64,000 nucleotides of DNA from Pedobacter sp. MC2016-24 (GCF_015223055.1 NZ_JADFBX010000001.1:744001-808000); one strand, 5' to 3'; counted from the stretch's first letter, positions 1 through 9,681 are shown. The notes: generated from the sequence alone by a model not told the origin. A program made the numbers and translations.

Positions 1-535
1 TCAACAAATGCGTATCCGGATCCAATAAAGAATGGATGATCAGCTGATTACCAGTTAATGAAAAATTATAGAATCGCTCAAGTACAATGTTATAGAACGT
101 AGAAAGCAGGTTCTTTTCCATCTCTCTTTTAGACGGCAGGGAAAGATCCGTTTTCAACCGGCACTGGTTGGTATCCATCAGCACATTGTAAAATGCATCT
201 GTACCGTAGTGGAAGCAAGGAGATATCGGTGTACTCAAGGCCCAGTATTGCTGACTTTCATCGTTAATAATTGGCGATAACGCGGTATAAATCAATTCAA
301 AAAGTGCAGTATACTTCCCCGCATCTTCAGGTAAAATTGGATTTTTAAGTTCCGGGTACTGCTCAAACTGTTCCAGGATATAGCGGTAAAAATTAATTTT
401 GGCCGTTTGTTCCGTGGCCAGCCGGCGTTTGATATATTCAATAAAAGGATTTAAAGAAAGCTGAATATCAGCTCCAACCAGATGTTGTCCGGATCCCGTG
501 ATGCTTTTATTTAGATTTAAAGTTATTGCCTGCAT
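1..535 (-). CDS. Unidentified protein, N-terminal part (truncated by window edge)
   Basis: An open frame runs on the minus strand from ATG at 535-533 to the window edge, giving 178 codons without a stop. The protein starts MQAITLNLNK and looks like a soluble, mixed alpha/beta cytoplasmic protein with no signal peptide or membrane segment. A TACTTTTG promoter element lies about 55 bases upstream. I do not recognise the family from this fragment. Large GAF-domain proteins of Sphingobacteriaceae are a possibility, but nothing visible here proves it. Confidence 0.7.
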   Translation of the reverse strand, partial: MQAITLNLNKSITGSGQHLVGADIQLSLNPFIEYIKRRLATEQTAKINFYRYILEQFEQYPELKNPILPEDAGKYTALFELIYTALSPIINDESQQYWALSTPISPCFHYGTDAFYNVLMDTNQCRLKTDLSLPSKREMEKNLLSTFYNIVLERFYNFSLTGNQLIIHSLLDPDTHLL

Positions 536-589
536 TTAATTACGCTTTATGAGTCTAATCAGTCATTAGAACCCGGTAAACTTCAAGAA

Positions 590-597
590 CAAAAGTA
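590..597 (-). promoter_or_regulatory. Bacteroidota-type -7 element (TACTTTTG) for the partial gene
   Basis: On the minus strand this reads TACTTTTG, an exact TAnnTTTG match, placed about 55 bases before the ATG at 535. No clear -33 TTG was found at the usual 19-21 base spacing, so confidence is moderate. Confidence 0.45.
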
Positions 598-602
598 ATT
601 AA

Positions 603-1460
603 TTACTGAATGTGTTTGAATTTTAAAATATTACCTTCGGTCAGTTCATCCCCTTCGTTGGAAATAAAGAGATTCAGGTCTTTATCAAAAGCAATGCCCT
701 CAGGCTGATTAAAAATCGAAGAATTAAGCTTATAAGATGCGCGAACTTTCCAATCCTGTCCAACTACCAATAACAATTTCTGAACAGAGGAAACGATATA
801 CCATTCGCCTGTTTTAGGATTTTTAGTTAATGCAGAAGGTCTTAAACCGCCTTTAACAGCGGTAGTTTTTGATAGGTCAATGCTAAAGCCGCCTTTAGAA
901 ACCAGATCAGCAGTCTGCCGCTGATAATTGAATACATATCCCGTTATTGTTGGCTTTTTCTTATCAATTTCACAATTTTTGCACAAAAAATAAATGTTGC
1001 CACTGGCTTCATCAGCATACATACCTTCATACTCTCCCTTAGGCAACAGGTGTTTATATTCTTTAACACGCTCTGTTTCTGTTTTCGCAGTGTCCTCAAT
1101 TGGAAAAGCATAAACAGAACCATTGCTTTTTAAAACGAATACCATTTCATTTAAAATGGCCAAGTCTTCAAAATCACCTTTTGGCGCAAACTTCGTATTG
1201 GTTTGTTTTTTAATCCCCCAATGTTGTTTAAACAGCTTACCATCCTCATCCTGTATACTATAAACCATTTTACTATCACCATGATGAAAGGTTATCCCAG
1301 ATATTTCCAGCAAACTGGAAGGCATGTTTAATTTTTCCGGTTTGTTGAGGTCATACCCCTTCGGACTCGTAAAACGATTTTGGGGTGCCTTACAAGCATA
1401 AGTACCAAAAATGCAAAGCAAAGAGAGGATAAGAAGGCATTTTTTGTATAATTTCTTCAT
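603..1460 (-). CDS. SdiA-regulated-type beta-propeller lipoprotein
   Basis: A 285-residue predicted lipoprotein. It has a Lys-rich N-terminus, a hydrophobic core and a lipobox ending in Cys near residue 23 (GTYAC), so it should be anchored on the periplasmic face. The rest (LLEISGITFHHGD, GDFEDLAIL, EGIAFD...LFISNEGDE) matches the SdiA-regulated/phytase-like propeller family (PF06977 type), in which repeated ExxGI/EGIAFD motifs mark propeller blades. Substrate and function are unknown. It starts 5 bases after the ppk1 stop and so is probably co-transcribed with ppk1 and the HD protein. The SdiA name is inherited from enterobacteria and does not imply quorum sensing here. Confidence 0.75.
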   Translation of the reverse strand: MKKLYKKCLLILSLLCIFGTYACKAPQNRFTSPKGYDLNKPEKLNMPSSLLEISGITFHHGDSKMVYSIQDEDGKLFKQHWGIKKQTNTKFAPKGDFEDLAILNEMVFVLKSNGSVYAFPIEDTAKTETERVKEYKHLLPKGEYEGMYADEASGNIYFLCKNCEIDKKKPTITGYVFNYQRQTADLVSKGGFSIDLSKTTAVKGGLRPSALTKNPKTGEWYIVSSVQKLLLVVGQDWKVRASYKLNSSIFNQPEGIAFDKDLNLFISNEGDELTEGNILKFKHIQ

Positions 1461-1465
1461 GTAAT

Positions 1466-3439
1466 TTAGATGTGCTTTTGTTTTGTTTGTTGCAAAAATA
1501 GGTAAATAGATTGCTGAACATCATCATTTAACTGTAAGTTAATGATTGCGCGGATCATTCTTTTCAATTCTGAGTCAAGAACCGGGAAACAAACCTCTAT
1601 CCTGCTGTAAATATTCCTGTTCATCCAATCTGCCGATCCCATGAAAAACGCTGCCTCTCCATTATTTTCAAAAATAAAGATCCGCCCATGCTCCAGGTAG
1701 CGGTCTACAATCCTGGTCACGGTGATGTTTTCACTTAAGCCGGTTAAACCAGGAACCAGGCAGCAAATCCCCCTGACGATCATCTTAACCACCACGCCTG
1801 CCTGGGATGCTTCATACAATTTGGCAATCAGTGTCTTTTCCTCGAGGTTGTTCAGCTTAATGGTAATTCCCGCAATGCGACCACTTCTGGCATGTTCAAT
1901 TTCTCTGTCGATTAAAGTCAGGAACCGATCCATCAGGTTGAATTGAGCTACCAGAAGATACTGAAAATCAATATAATCATCTGCAGCAGGTGATTTTTTA
2001 CTTTTACTCAAAAAACCGAATAAAAGTTCCAGTTCTTTCAGCATCCCCCGATGGGCAGTCAGCAAAACCTGATCGGTATAAAATCTGGCCGTGTTTTCAT
2101 TGAGATTGCCTGTAGCCAGCAAACCAACAGATTGCTCGTTTCCATTAACCATGCGTTTCACCAGTGCAATTTTAGCATGTACCTTCAAATCCAGGTTGCT
2201 GTAAATGATCTTAACCCCAGCAGCTTTCATTTGTTTGGCCCACTTGATGTTGTTCGCCTCGTCAAACCGCGCTTTCAGCTCAACCATCACCACAACTTTT
2301 CTTCCATTGCGTGCGGCAGTCATCAAAGCGCTTACAATTCTCGAACGTTCTGCTACACGGTATAACGTGGCATAAATCTCCGTAACATAGACGTCATTGG
2401 CAGCTTCGTTAAAAAAGCGGAGTACCGGATCATAACTTTGGTAAGGCACATTCACCAGGATATCTTTTTTCAGAATCAGCTCAAATAATGTTTCCGTTCT
2501 GGAAATTTCAAAATGCACAGCAGGCCATTTCGGATAAAAATACGCCGCACCCTTGAGCGGAAAATCATTTAAATCTTTTAAATTATGGTACCTCCCCCCG
2601 GCTACCACCGCAGCTTTCTGCAGATTCAGGCCATATATTAAACGGTAAAGGTTCCGCAAAGGAATACCAGGTTCATATAAAAAACGTGTGGCAAAGCCAA
2701 GATCACGGCTTTCCAGCTGACGCTCCAATGCAGCGGTCATATCTTCCTCGTCCCTGCTGTTTTCAGGATTCAGTTCAGCATCTCTGGTAATTTTCAGGTT
2801 AAACATGCCTTTAATCTCGTCTTCGGGAAAAAAGTAAGTCATGTTCTGCTTCATGATGTCTTCCAGAAATACCACATAACTGCCTCCATCATTTGTAATG
2901 GCGTAAAAACGCGGCAATACATCAGAAGGCACGTTGACCAGTTCCAGACGCTCATGCCCATGTTTGTCCATTAAAATGATAGCCTGATAAAGTTTGTTGT
3001 TCTCCGCAAAAAAATCAGTCAGGTCATCATCTACATTTACGGTATGGATGTAGGCTAGAATTTCCGTAAAAAAAAGGTGCGAGGCCTGTTCCACAACATG
3101 TTCAGGAAAATTTTCATTATACACCCAGTGTACCCCGCAGGCAGAAAGTGCCGGCAGGATTTGTCTATGGATAATCTGACCAAACAACTCCTGTTGCCTG
3201 CCAATTTCAGCTTTTGCAAGCTCATAATTGCCCGGACCGGCAGTCAGCTCACGATGCTCATCCACGGCCATTAAAACCGGAATACGCACCCTGTAAAATT
3301 CGTCCAGATTGGACGAATAAATGGATAGAAATTTAATTCTTTCCAAAAGGGGCACTTCAGCTCTGGCAGCCTGCAACAACACCCTTTCATTGAAGCTGAG
3401 CCAACTTAAATCGCGGTTTAAAAACACCAATTCTTCCAT
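1466..3439 (-). CDS. ppk1: Polyphosphate kinase 1
   Basis: A 657-residue PPK1, which reversibly makes inorganic polyphosphate from ATP gamma-phosphate. The N-terminal domain begins with the family signature FLNRDLSWLSFNERVL, followed by the middle (head) domain and two phospholipase-D-like C-terminal domains. Both catalytic His regions are present: DLKVHAKIALVKR, the autophosphorylated His, and DRYLEHGRIFIF, the second His. Length is slightly short of the usual 690-720 residues. It lies 6 bases after the upstream HD/PycTM-like gene and 5 bases before the lipoprotein gene, forming a tight three-gene operon. Identification is secure. Confidence 0.97.
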   Translation of the reverse strand: MEELVFLNRDLSWLSFNERVLLQAARAEVPLLERIKFLSIYSSNLDEFYRVRIPVLMAVDEHRELTAGPGNYELAKAEIGRQQELFGQIIHRQILPALSACGVHWVYNENFPEHVVEQASHLFFTEILAYIHTVNVDDDLTDFFAENNKLYQAIILMDKHGHERLELVNVPSDVLPRFYAITNDGGSYVVFLEDIMKQNMTYFFPEDEIKGMFNLKITRDAELNPENSRDEEDMTAALERQLESRDLGFATRFLYEPGIPLRNLYRLIYGLNLQKAAVVAGGRYHNLKDLNDFPLKGAAYFYPKWPAVHFEISRTETLFELILKKDILVNVPYQSYDPVLRFFNEAANDVYVTEIYATLYRVAERSRIVSALMTAARNGRKVVVMVELKARFDEANNIKWAKQMKAAGVKIIYSNLDLKVHAKIALVKRMVNGNEQSVGLLATGNLNENTARFYTDQVLLTAHRGMLKELELLFGFLSKSKKSPAADDYIDFQYLLVAQFNLMDRFLTLIDREIEHARSGRIAGITIKLNNLEEKTLIAKLYEASQAGVVVKMIVRGICCLVPGLTGLSENITVTRIVDRYLEHGRIFIFENNGEAAFFMGSADWMNRNIYSRIEVCFPVLDSELKRMIRAIINLQLNDDVQQSIYLFLQQTKQKHI

Positions 3440-3445
3440 CCCGTA

Positions 3446-4645
3446 TTACATAGCTACAAAGCCTGATGCAACAATAAAAGCAATTACTGCACCAACCGTA
3501 CCGAACATAAATACATTGTAAGCAATTCTCAACAACCTGTATTTACGTCCAAGTACCACACCTTGAGCATATACATCTTTAATTAAACTACCATACAAAA
3601 AATCACGGTCTTCCATCAGCTTATGCATCCCACCTTCATAGTCTGGCAAACTCATCCGGTAAAAATTACCAAAAAACAATAAGTTCACCCGCTTGGCACT
3701 GATATCCTCAGGTGTAAATACCCCTGAAGGTATGGAAGGCCTGGTAGCCAGTATAGAAAAGACCATGGTTACCACACAAACAACCAGCAAAATCATAGTT
3801 GGTATAATCAGGTGCGGATTGTCCTCCAGTTTACGTAACAGAATACTCAAGATTACGGATAAAATAATCGAATTGGTAGAGATCATGATGTGCGCTTTAT
3901 TATCCGCCATATCACTCAGTCGCTGGTGATTGGTAGAGGCAATCCTGAACATCGTTTCAATACCACGGTCGGGTCGGTCTTTATTCTTTTTCTTTTTTTC
4001 TTCTTTTTCCAGGTCTTTATCAGGCTTTACCATAACTTCAGCCTTGGTCTGCATCAATTGTTTGTGTTCCAGTTCGGCCAGGTTTTCCGCTTTCTTGGTG
4101 TTGAGCAATTGCTGACAAAAATCAGTGTGATAATGATGCGCCTTAAAGAGCGCGATGGTTTTAGCTCGCCAATCGGCTTTATCAATCACCCGGTTACAAA
4201 ATGCTTCCGCTTCTTTCCGCATCAAACGATTACGGTCCCGGAAACGATCACTTCCCAAATGGAAAAGATCAGCATCACAAACAATCTGTTGTAACAAGCC
4301 CACCGGGCGCTGAGGCATTTTTGTAGCCAGGATGCAACCTTTTACCTGCTCAATAACTTCTTCGCTTAAACCCTGTGTTTTTAAAAACTGAACGGCCATC
4401 TCTGCACCCTTTGACTCGTGCGCAGCACAATCAAACAAATAGCCCATGTCATGGAACCAGCTTGCGGCCACTACGATAAAAAAATCAGCGTCAGACAATT
4501 GATAGTGGTTTGCAATCTTTACAACGTTCCCTACTACCTGCTCGGTGTGTGTCAAGTTATGGTATATAAACCGCTCATCTTTATGCGAGTAAAACAAGTT
4601 TACAACATGATTTTTCAATTGATCTAATACTTCCCGGTAATCCAT
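3446..4645 (-). CDS. HD-domain protein fused to a Pycsar-effector-like membrane domain
   Basis: A 399-residue two-domain protein. Residues about 1-180 form an HD metal-dependent phosphohydrolase with the expected H33, H65-D66 (WFHDMGY) and D124 (VCDADLF) ligands. A highly charged Lys/Glu linker (about 205-225) leads to a C-terminal part (IASTNHQRLSDMADNKAHIMISTN, then TM helices near 250-270, 280-300 and 375-397) that looks like the DUF5706/PycTM domain of Pycsar effectors. No pyrimidine cyclase is adjacent. From family knowledge the HD half would hydrolyse a phosphorylated nucleotide or second messenger, and the TM half would act at the inner membrane. It is first in the operon with ppk1. 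The function is inferred; the domain calls are good. Confidence 0.82.
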   Translation of the reverse strand: MDYREVLDQLKNHVVNLFYSHKDERFIYHNLTHTEQVVGNVVKIANHYQLSDADFFIVVAASWFHDMGYLFDCAAHESKGAEMAVQFLKTQGLSEEVIEQVKGCILATKMPQRPVGLLQQIVCDADLFHLGSDRFRDRNRLMRKEAEAFCNRVIDKADWRAKTIALFKAHHYHTDFCQQLLNTKKAENLAELEHKQLMQTKAEVMVKPDKDLEKEEKKKKNKDRPDRGIETMFRIASTNHQRLSDMADNKAHIMISTNSIILSVILSILLRKLEDNPHLIIPTMILLVVCVVTMVFSILATRPSIPSGVFTPEDISAKRVNLLFFGNFYRMSLPDYEGGMHKLMEDRDFLYGSLIKDVYAQGVVLGRKYRLLRIAYNVFMFGTVGAVIAFIVASGFVAM

Positions 4646-4807
4646 CTTCTTTTATTGCTTTTTACTAAAATAAACTTAAGTATAGTGCTTTTACTGATGC
4701 CCTTTTAACTAAGCCCTTTCCAGCATAAATATGAGAGTTTTAATTTTCATATTTTAAAATACTTTAAAAGATGTTTTTATTCTGTTTCTGAGACACAGTT
4801 CAAAAGG

Positions 4808-4819
4808 TGATTGAGATCA
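4808..4819. promoter_or_regulatory. Upstream FNR-like box of the cco promoter
   Basis: TGATTGAGATCA fits TGAY-N4-RTCA and extends to the palindrome GGTGATTGAGATCACC. Its centre is exactly 22 bp (two helical turns) upstream of the second box, the same tandem spacing as in front of the hemN operon. Confidence 0.7.
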
Positions 4820-4829
4820 CCCCGGATGG

Positions 4830-4841
4830 TGATCCTTGTCA
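4830..4841. promoter_or_regulatory. Promoter-proximal FNR-like box of the cco promoter
   Basis: TGATCCTTGTCA fits TGAY-N4-RTCA. Its centre lies 36.5 bases before the last G of the -7 element. That puts it near -42 relative to the predicted transcription start, the class II activator position. The same distance is seen at two other promoters in this window. Confidence 0.78.
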
Positions 4842-4864
4842 TGTTAAAAGCTCACAGCTACTCG

Positions 4865-4872
4865 GAACTTTG
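4865..4872 (+). promoter_or_regulatory. -7 element of the cco operon (GAACTTTG)
   Basis: GAACTTTG is a one-mismatch version of TAnnTTTG. Transcription should begin near 4878, 15 bases before the ATG at 4893. A weak -7 with a well-placed activator site is what an activator-dependent promoter would show. Confidence 0.55.
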
Positions 4873-4892
4873 GTGCACATTAATTGATTGTT

Positions 4893-7295
4893 ATGATTGC
4901 TGAAAAAACCATTAAAGTACAAAGCCATTGTTACCACTGTGGTGATGATTTACCAGCCAGCCCCTACACGCTCGATAACAAGCAATTCTGCTGCCTCGGC
5001 TGCAAAGGCGTATACCAGGTCCTATCCAGCCACAACCTGTGCAATTACTACGAATACAACGACATACCCGGACAAACCCAACAAACTCAAAACCATCATT
5101 TTGAATATCTTGAGGAGCTTAACATTGTCAACGAACTGGTAGATTATACAGATGATCGCATTACGGTCATTACTTTATATGTTCCTGCCATCCATTGCAG
5201 TTCCTGTATCTGGTTATTGGAAAACCTCCATAAAATAAATCCGGCGATCGCACAATCGCGGATCGACTTCTTAAAGAAACAAGTAGCCATAACCTTCAAA
5301 AATCAGGAAACTTCCCTGCGAAAAGTCGTTGAAACCATGGTTTCCATCGGTTATGAGCCTTTGATCAGCTTACAGGATGTGGTTAAAAAGCAGCAATCGG
5401 ACTACTCAGAAAGAAACCTGGTAGCCAAAATTGCCGTAGCCGGCTTTTGTTTTGGGAACGTGATGCTCCTCAGTTTTCCCGATTATTTCGGACTATCGGA
5501 ACTGGAACAACAGTTCAGATCTTTTTTTGGCTGGCTAAACCTCGCATTTGCCCTTCCAGTTGTATTCTACAGTGGCAAGGATTATTTTATTTCTGCCTAT
5601 AAAAATCTAAAAAAGGGAGTACTAAACCTTGATTTTCCACTGGCACTCGGAATTGCCGTGATGTTTATCCGCTCTATTGCAGAAATTATCACCAATTCAG
5701 GCGCAGGTTTCGTAGACACTTTATGCGGACTCGTATTCTTCCTCCTGATTGGCAAATGGATGCAGCAAAGAACCTATCATCACTTGTCTTTTGAACGCGA
5801 TTACCGGTCCTACTTCCCCGTTGCAGTCACACTGATCCTCGATGGTGAAGAAAAACCCGTACCACTAAAGGAACTGGCCACCGGGCACCGTATACTGATC
5901 AGAAGTAATGAAATTATCCCGGCCGATGCCATACTATTAAAAGGCGAGGCAGAAATAGATTTTAGTTTCGTAACCGGAGAGTCCCTTCCTGTTAAAAAAA
6001 CCTTGGGTGAAGTGGTGTATGCAGGGGGGCGGCAATTGTCTGGCGCTATAGAACTGGAAGTTGTTAAACCCGTATCACAAAGCTATTTAACCCGTTTATG
6101 GAACAATGAAGCATTCAGCACGGAAAAAGACCGCATCAAAACCTTTAGCGATACCGCCAGCAAATATTTCAGCGTAGTCCTGCTTTGCATTGCATTTGGC
6201 TCCGCATTTTTCTGGATGTATACCGAAGGTAACGCCACCAGGGCTATTGCGGCATTAACGGCCGTACTGATCATTGCCTGCCCTTGTGCATTGGCCCTGA
6301 GCTCTCCATTTACCCTGGCAGCAGCGCTGAGTATTTTTGATAAAAATAGGTTCTACCTGAAAAGTACAGCCGTTGTGGAGGAACTGGCGCGGATAGACAC
6401 CTTTGTTTTCGACAAAACAGGGACCATCACCAATCCGGAGGCAAAAGGCATCAGATTTCATGGCGACATAACCATGGCACAACAGCAACTCGTGAGCGAC
6501 CTGTCCAGAAATTCAGGGCATCCCCTAAGCCGGGAACTCAGCAAGCGTTTAGATTTAAAAAAGATTTTTCCGGTTGATGATTATACAGAAAAAGTTGGAC
6601 GGGGGATCAGTGGCAAAATTAATGGTAATAGCGTAAAATTAGGAAGTTCCGCTTTTATTGGTCTGCCACTGATCAACTCTCCATTAGGCAGTGCCGTTCA
6701 TGTCATGATCAACGAACAATACCTGGGGTATTTTAGTTTTCAGCAACAATGGCGGCCAGGTTTTAAAGAGCTCGTTTTTAAATTGGGTAAAACCGCTGAT
6801 TTACACTTGCTTTCCGGTGATCAGGACCATGATAAACAAACCCTGGTCCCTTTCTTTCCCAGAACGCAGCAAATGCATTTTAAACAAAATCCGCAACAAA
6901 AACTGGATTACATCGCCTCGCTACAGGCGCAGCATAAAAAAGTATTGATGTTTGGTGACGGACTCAATGATGCCGGAGCACTTCGGCAAAGCAATCTTGG
7001 TGTAGCCGTAACGGACAACATCAACAACTTCTCACCGGATTGTGATGCCATACTGGATGGCGCAGCATTTTCCAAAATACCACAGCTCATCCAACAGGCA
7101 AAAGATGCAGTGAAGGTCATCCATATGAGCTTCGGCATTTCCTTAACTTACAATTTCATAGGCTTATACTTTGCGGTACAAGGACTCCTTTCGCCCCTCT
7201 TCGCAGCGGTACTCATGCCATTAAGCACTGTAACCATCATTTTATTCACCAGTACCGTAACCCGGCTTTACGGACATAAAAATAATTTGCTATGA
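4893..7295 (+). CDS. ccoI: Cu-type P1B ATPase of cbb3 oxidase assembly (CcoI/FixI)
   Basis: An 800-residue heavy-metal P-type ATPase that moves copper across the inner membrane for cbb3 oxidase. The N-terminus has a Cys-rich zinc-finger-like metal-binding region (CYHCGDDLP...CCLGCKGVY), followed by an HMA-like domain with CSSC. Next come the membrane core with ACPCALALSSP (CPC ion site), TGES, phosphorylation motif DKTGT, GHP of the nucleotide domain and GDGLNDA. A TTG start at 4884 is possible in frame, but the ATG at 4893 is preferred because it sits just after the predicted transcription start. The stop overlaps the ccoS start (ATGA). It is the first gene of the oxidase operon, behind two FNR-like boxes. 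Confidence 0.96.
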   Translation: MIAEKTIKVQSHCYHCGDDLPASPYTLDNKQFCCLGCKGVYQVLSSHNLCNYYEYNDIPGQTQQTQNHHFEYLEELNIVNELVDYTDDRITVITLYVPAIHCSSCIWLLENLHKINPAIAQSRIDFLKKQVAITFKNQETSLRKVVETMVSIGYEPLISLQDVVKKQQSDYSERNLVAKIAVAGFCFGNVMLLSFPDYFGLSELEQQFRSFFGWLNLAFALPVVFYSGKDYFISAYKNLKKGVLNLDFPLALGIAVMFIRSIAEIITNSGAGFVDTLCGLVFFLLIGKWMQQRTYHHLSFERDYRSYFPVAVTLILDGEEKPVPLKELATGHRILIRSNEIIPADAILLKGEAEIDFSFVTGESLPVKKTLGEVVYAGGRQLSGAIELEVVKPVSQSYLTRLWNNEAFSTEKDRIKTFSDTASKYFSVVLLCIAFGSAFFWMYTEGNATRAIAALTAVLIIACPCALALSSPFTLAAALSIFDKNRFYLKSTAVVEELARIDTFVFDKTGTITNPEAKGIRFHGDITMAQQQLVSDLSRNSGHPLSRELSKRLDLKKIFPVDDYTEKVGRGISGKINGNSVKLGSSAFIGLPLINSPLGSAVHVMINEQYLGYFSFQQQWRPGFKELVFKLGKTADLHLLSGDQDHDKQTLVPFFPRTQQMHFKQNPQQKLDYIASLQAQHKKVLMFGDGLNDAGALRQSNLGVAVTDNINNFSPDCDAILDGAAFSKIPQLIQQAKDAVKVIHMSFGISLTYNFIGLYFAVQGLLSPLFAAVLMPLSTVTIILFTSTVTRLYGHKNNLL

Positions 7296-7477
7296 ACATG
7301 ATCTTCTTTCTAATTGGCTGCAGCATTTTGCTGGCACTGATTTTCCTGGCGGCTTTTTTCTGGGCAAGCAAAACGGGACAACATGATGATACTTATACAC
7401 CTGCAATACGCATCCTTTTTGATGATGTGACTGAACTCGAAAAAGAGTCATTAAAAAATGACGAAGATCACCTTTAA
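7292..7477 (+). CDS. ccoS: cbb3 oxidase assembly protein CcoS
   Basis: A 61-residue single-pass membrane protein (NMIFFLIGCSILLALIFLAAFFWASKTGQ) with an acidic cytoplasmic tail. This is the typical CcoS size and layout: one N-terminal helix ending in a FFWA-like motif. It overlaps the ccoI stop codon by 4 bases, so translation is coupled. CcoS is needed for heme and copper loading of the oxidase. Placement between ccoI and ccoN supports the call. Confidence 0.93.
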   Translation: MNMIFFLIGCSILLALIFLAAFFWASKTGQHDDTYTPAIRILFDDVTELEKESLKNDEDHL

Positions 7478-7549
7478 GCCCAACTGAGGTCATTCTGCAA
7501 GCAAAAACACACCAGTACTTTTACATCCATAAACACTCACCATTTTCAC

Positions 7550-9661
7550 ATGACTGAAAAATTTTACTACGACAACAAGATCGTCAGGAACTTTGCCATC
7601 GCCACCATTGTATGGGGTATCGTTGGCATGACGGTCGGATTGCTCATTGCCATGCAACTGTTTAAGCCCGCTTTAAATATGGGCTCCCAGTATACCACTT
7701 TTGGCCGGATCAGACCGCTCCATACAAACGCCGTTATTTTTGCTTTTGTAGGAAATGCCATTTTTATGGGGGTATACTATTCACTGCAACGCTTGTTAAA
7801 AGCACGGATGTACAGTGATGTACTGAGCAAAATCCACTTCTGGGGATGGCAACTGATCATTATCGCCACTGCAATTACGCTTCCTTTAGGCTTAACTACC
7901 TCGCATGAGTATGCAGAAATGGAATGGCCGATAGATATTGCCATTACGGTAATATGGGTCGTATTTGGGATCAATATGTTTGGTACCATCATCAAACGCC
8001 GGGAACAACACATGTACGTAGCCATCTGGTTTTACATCGCAACCTTCGTTACCGTAGCAGTACTACACATTGTGAACTCCATACAGTTACCCATCTCAGC
8101 ATTTAAAAGTTACTACCTGTATGCCGGTGTCCAGGATGCCCTGGTACAGTGGTGGTATGGTCACAATGCAGTAGCCTTCTTTTTAACTACACCTTACCTG
8201 GGTATGATGTATTATTTCTTACCTAAAATGGCCCAGCGACCGGTATATTCCTACAAACTGAGTATCCTGCACTTCTGGTCGCTCATTTTCATTTACATCT
8301 GGGCCGGTCCGCATCACTTGCTTTACACCTCCCTTCCGGGATGGGCCCAATCGTTGGGTGTGGCATTTTCGATTATGCTGATTGCACCGAGCTGGGGTGG
8401 GATGATCAATGGCTTGCTCACACTACGAGGTGCCTGGGATAAAGTAAGGGAGGATCCGACGCTTAAATTCATGGTGGTTGGTATCACGGCATATGGCATG
8501 GCCACTTTTGAAGGCCCGATGCTGGCACTTAAACAGATCAATGCCATTGCGCACTATACCGACTGGATCGTTGCACACGTACACGTTGGCGCATTGGGCT
8601 GGAATGGATTCCTGACTTTCGGTATCCTGTACTGGTTAATTCCAAGAATTTATAGAACAACCTTATATTCTAAAAAATTAGCAGCCTTTCATTTCTGGAT
8701 TGGGACACTGGGTATTATTTTTTATGCCGTACCCCTTTACTTCGCAGGTTTCACCCAGGGCTTGATGTGGAAAGAATTTACTGAAGAAGGCATGCTGCGT
8801 TATCCAAATTTCCTGGAAACTGTTATCCAGATCATCCCGATGTATATGTTGCGGGCTTTGGGTGGTGCGCTATATCTTACTGGTGTAATTGTCATGACCT
8901 ACAACCTGATCAAAACTGTAGCTACAGGTAAACTTTGGGCCAACGAGCCTGCGGAAGCCATGCCATTGGCAAAAGATTACAAACCTCAGGGATCTGACCG
9001 TAAATTACACCGGGTATTGGAACGTAAACCTATGGTGTTCCTGGTGCTTTCATTAATCGTCATCCTGATTGGTGGTATGATCGAAATGATGCCAACCTTC
9101 ACCATCAAATCCAATGTACCAACCATCAGTAGCGTAAAACCTTACAGTCCCCTGGAGCTACAGGGAAGAGATGTCTACATCCGCGAAGGTTGTGTCAACT
9201 GCCACTCCCAAATGATCCGTCCGTTCCGTTCAGAAACAGAACGTTATGGCGAATACAGCAAAGCCGGTGAGTTCGTGTACGACCATCCCTTTCTTTGGGG
9301 TTCTAAACGTACCGGACCAGATTTACAACGTGAAGGGGGTAAATATGGAAATGTATGGCATTTCAACCACATGCTGGATCCGCAGACCATGTCGCCGGGT
9401 AGCATCATGCCTCCTTACGAATGGTTGATTACCCAGCCCCTCGATACCACAACCACAATCAGTAAAATCAACGCCATGCGTACACTTGGCGTACCTTATG
9501 AATTGGGTTACGAACACAAGGCAAATAAGGATCTGGATGAACAGGCTAAAGAAATAGCGGCAGATCTGCAAAAAAACAATGTAAAGGTTAAAAGTGATAA
9601 GGAAATCATTGCCTTGATTGCCTATCTGCAACGATTGGGAACAGACATTAAAGCAAAGTAG
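7550..9661 (+). CDS. ccoNO: cbb3-type cytochrome c oxidase, fused subunits I and II (CcoN-CcoO)
   Basis: A 703-residue fusion. Residues 1 to about 470 are the heme-copper oxidase subunit I, with about 12 membrane helices and His ligands in LHTNAVIFAF, WWYGHNAVAF, GPHHLLYT and HYTDWIVAHVHVGALGW. After a linker, a single helix (VFLVLSLIVILIGGMIEMMP) anchors a CcoO-type cytochrome c domain with CVNCH, followed by the MxPY-like region GSIMPPYEWL (Met ligand). It reduces O2 to water at the inner membrane with high affinity. The fusion is usual in Bacteroidota. A 72-base gap separates it from ccoS, and ccoQ follows after 20 bases. Confidence 0.97.
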   Translation: MTEKFYYDNKIVRNFAIATIVWGIVGMTVGLLIAMQLFKPALNMGSQYTTFGRIRPLHTNAVIFAFVGNAIFMGVYYSLQRLLKARMYSDVLSKIHFWGWQLIIIATAITLPLGLTTSHEYAEMEWPIDIAITVIWVVFGINMFGTIIKRREQHMYVAIWFYIATFVTVAVLHIVNSIQLPISAFKSYYLYAGVQDALVQWWYGHNAVAFFLTTPYLGMMYYFLPKMAQRPVYSYKLSILHFWSLIFIYIWAGPHHLLYTSLPGWAQSLGVAFSIMLIAPSWGGMINGLLTLRGAWDKVREDPTLKFMVVGITAYGMATFEGPMLALKQINAIAHYTDWIVAHVHVGALGWNGFLTFGILYWLIPRIYRTTLYSKKLAAFHFWIGTLGIIFYAVPLYFAGFTQGLMWKEFTEEGMLRYPNFLETVIQIIPMYMLRALGGALYLTGVIVMTYNLIKTVATGKLWANEPAEAMPLAKDYKPQGSDRKLHRVLERKPMVFLVLSLIVILIGGMIEMMPTFTIKSNVPTISSVKPYSPLELQGRDVYIREGCVNCHSQMIRPFRSETERYGEYSKAGEFVYDHPFLWGSKRTGPDLQREGGKYGNVWHFNHMLDPQTMSPGSIMPPYEWLITQPLDTTTTISKINAMRTLGVPYELGYEHKANKDLDEQAKEIAADLQKNNVKVKSDKEIIALIAYLQRLGTDIKAK

Positions 9662-9681
9662 AACATTAAACCGACAACATT

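Noticed and set aside
3446..4645. A complete Pycsar defence system
   Set aside because: No pyrimidine cyclase gene or other defence genes lie nearby; only the effector-like domain is present.
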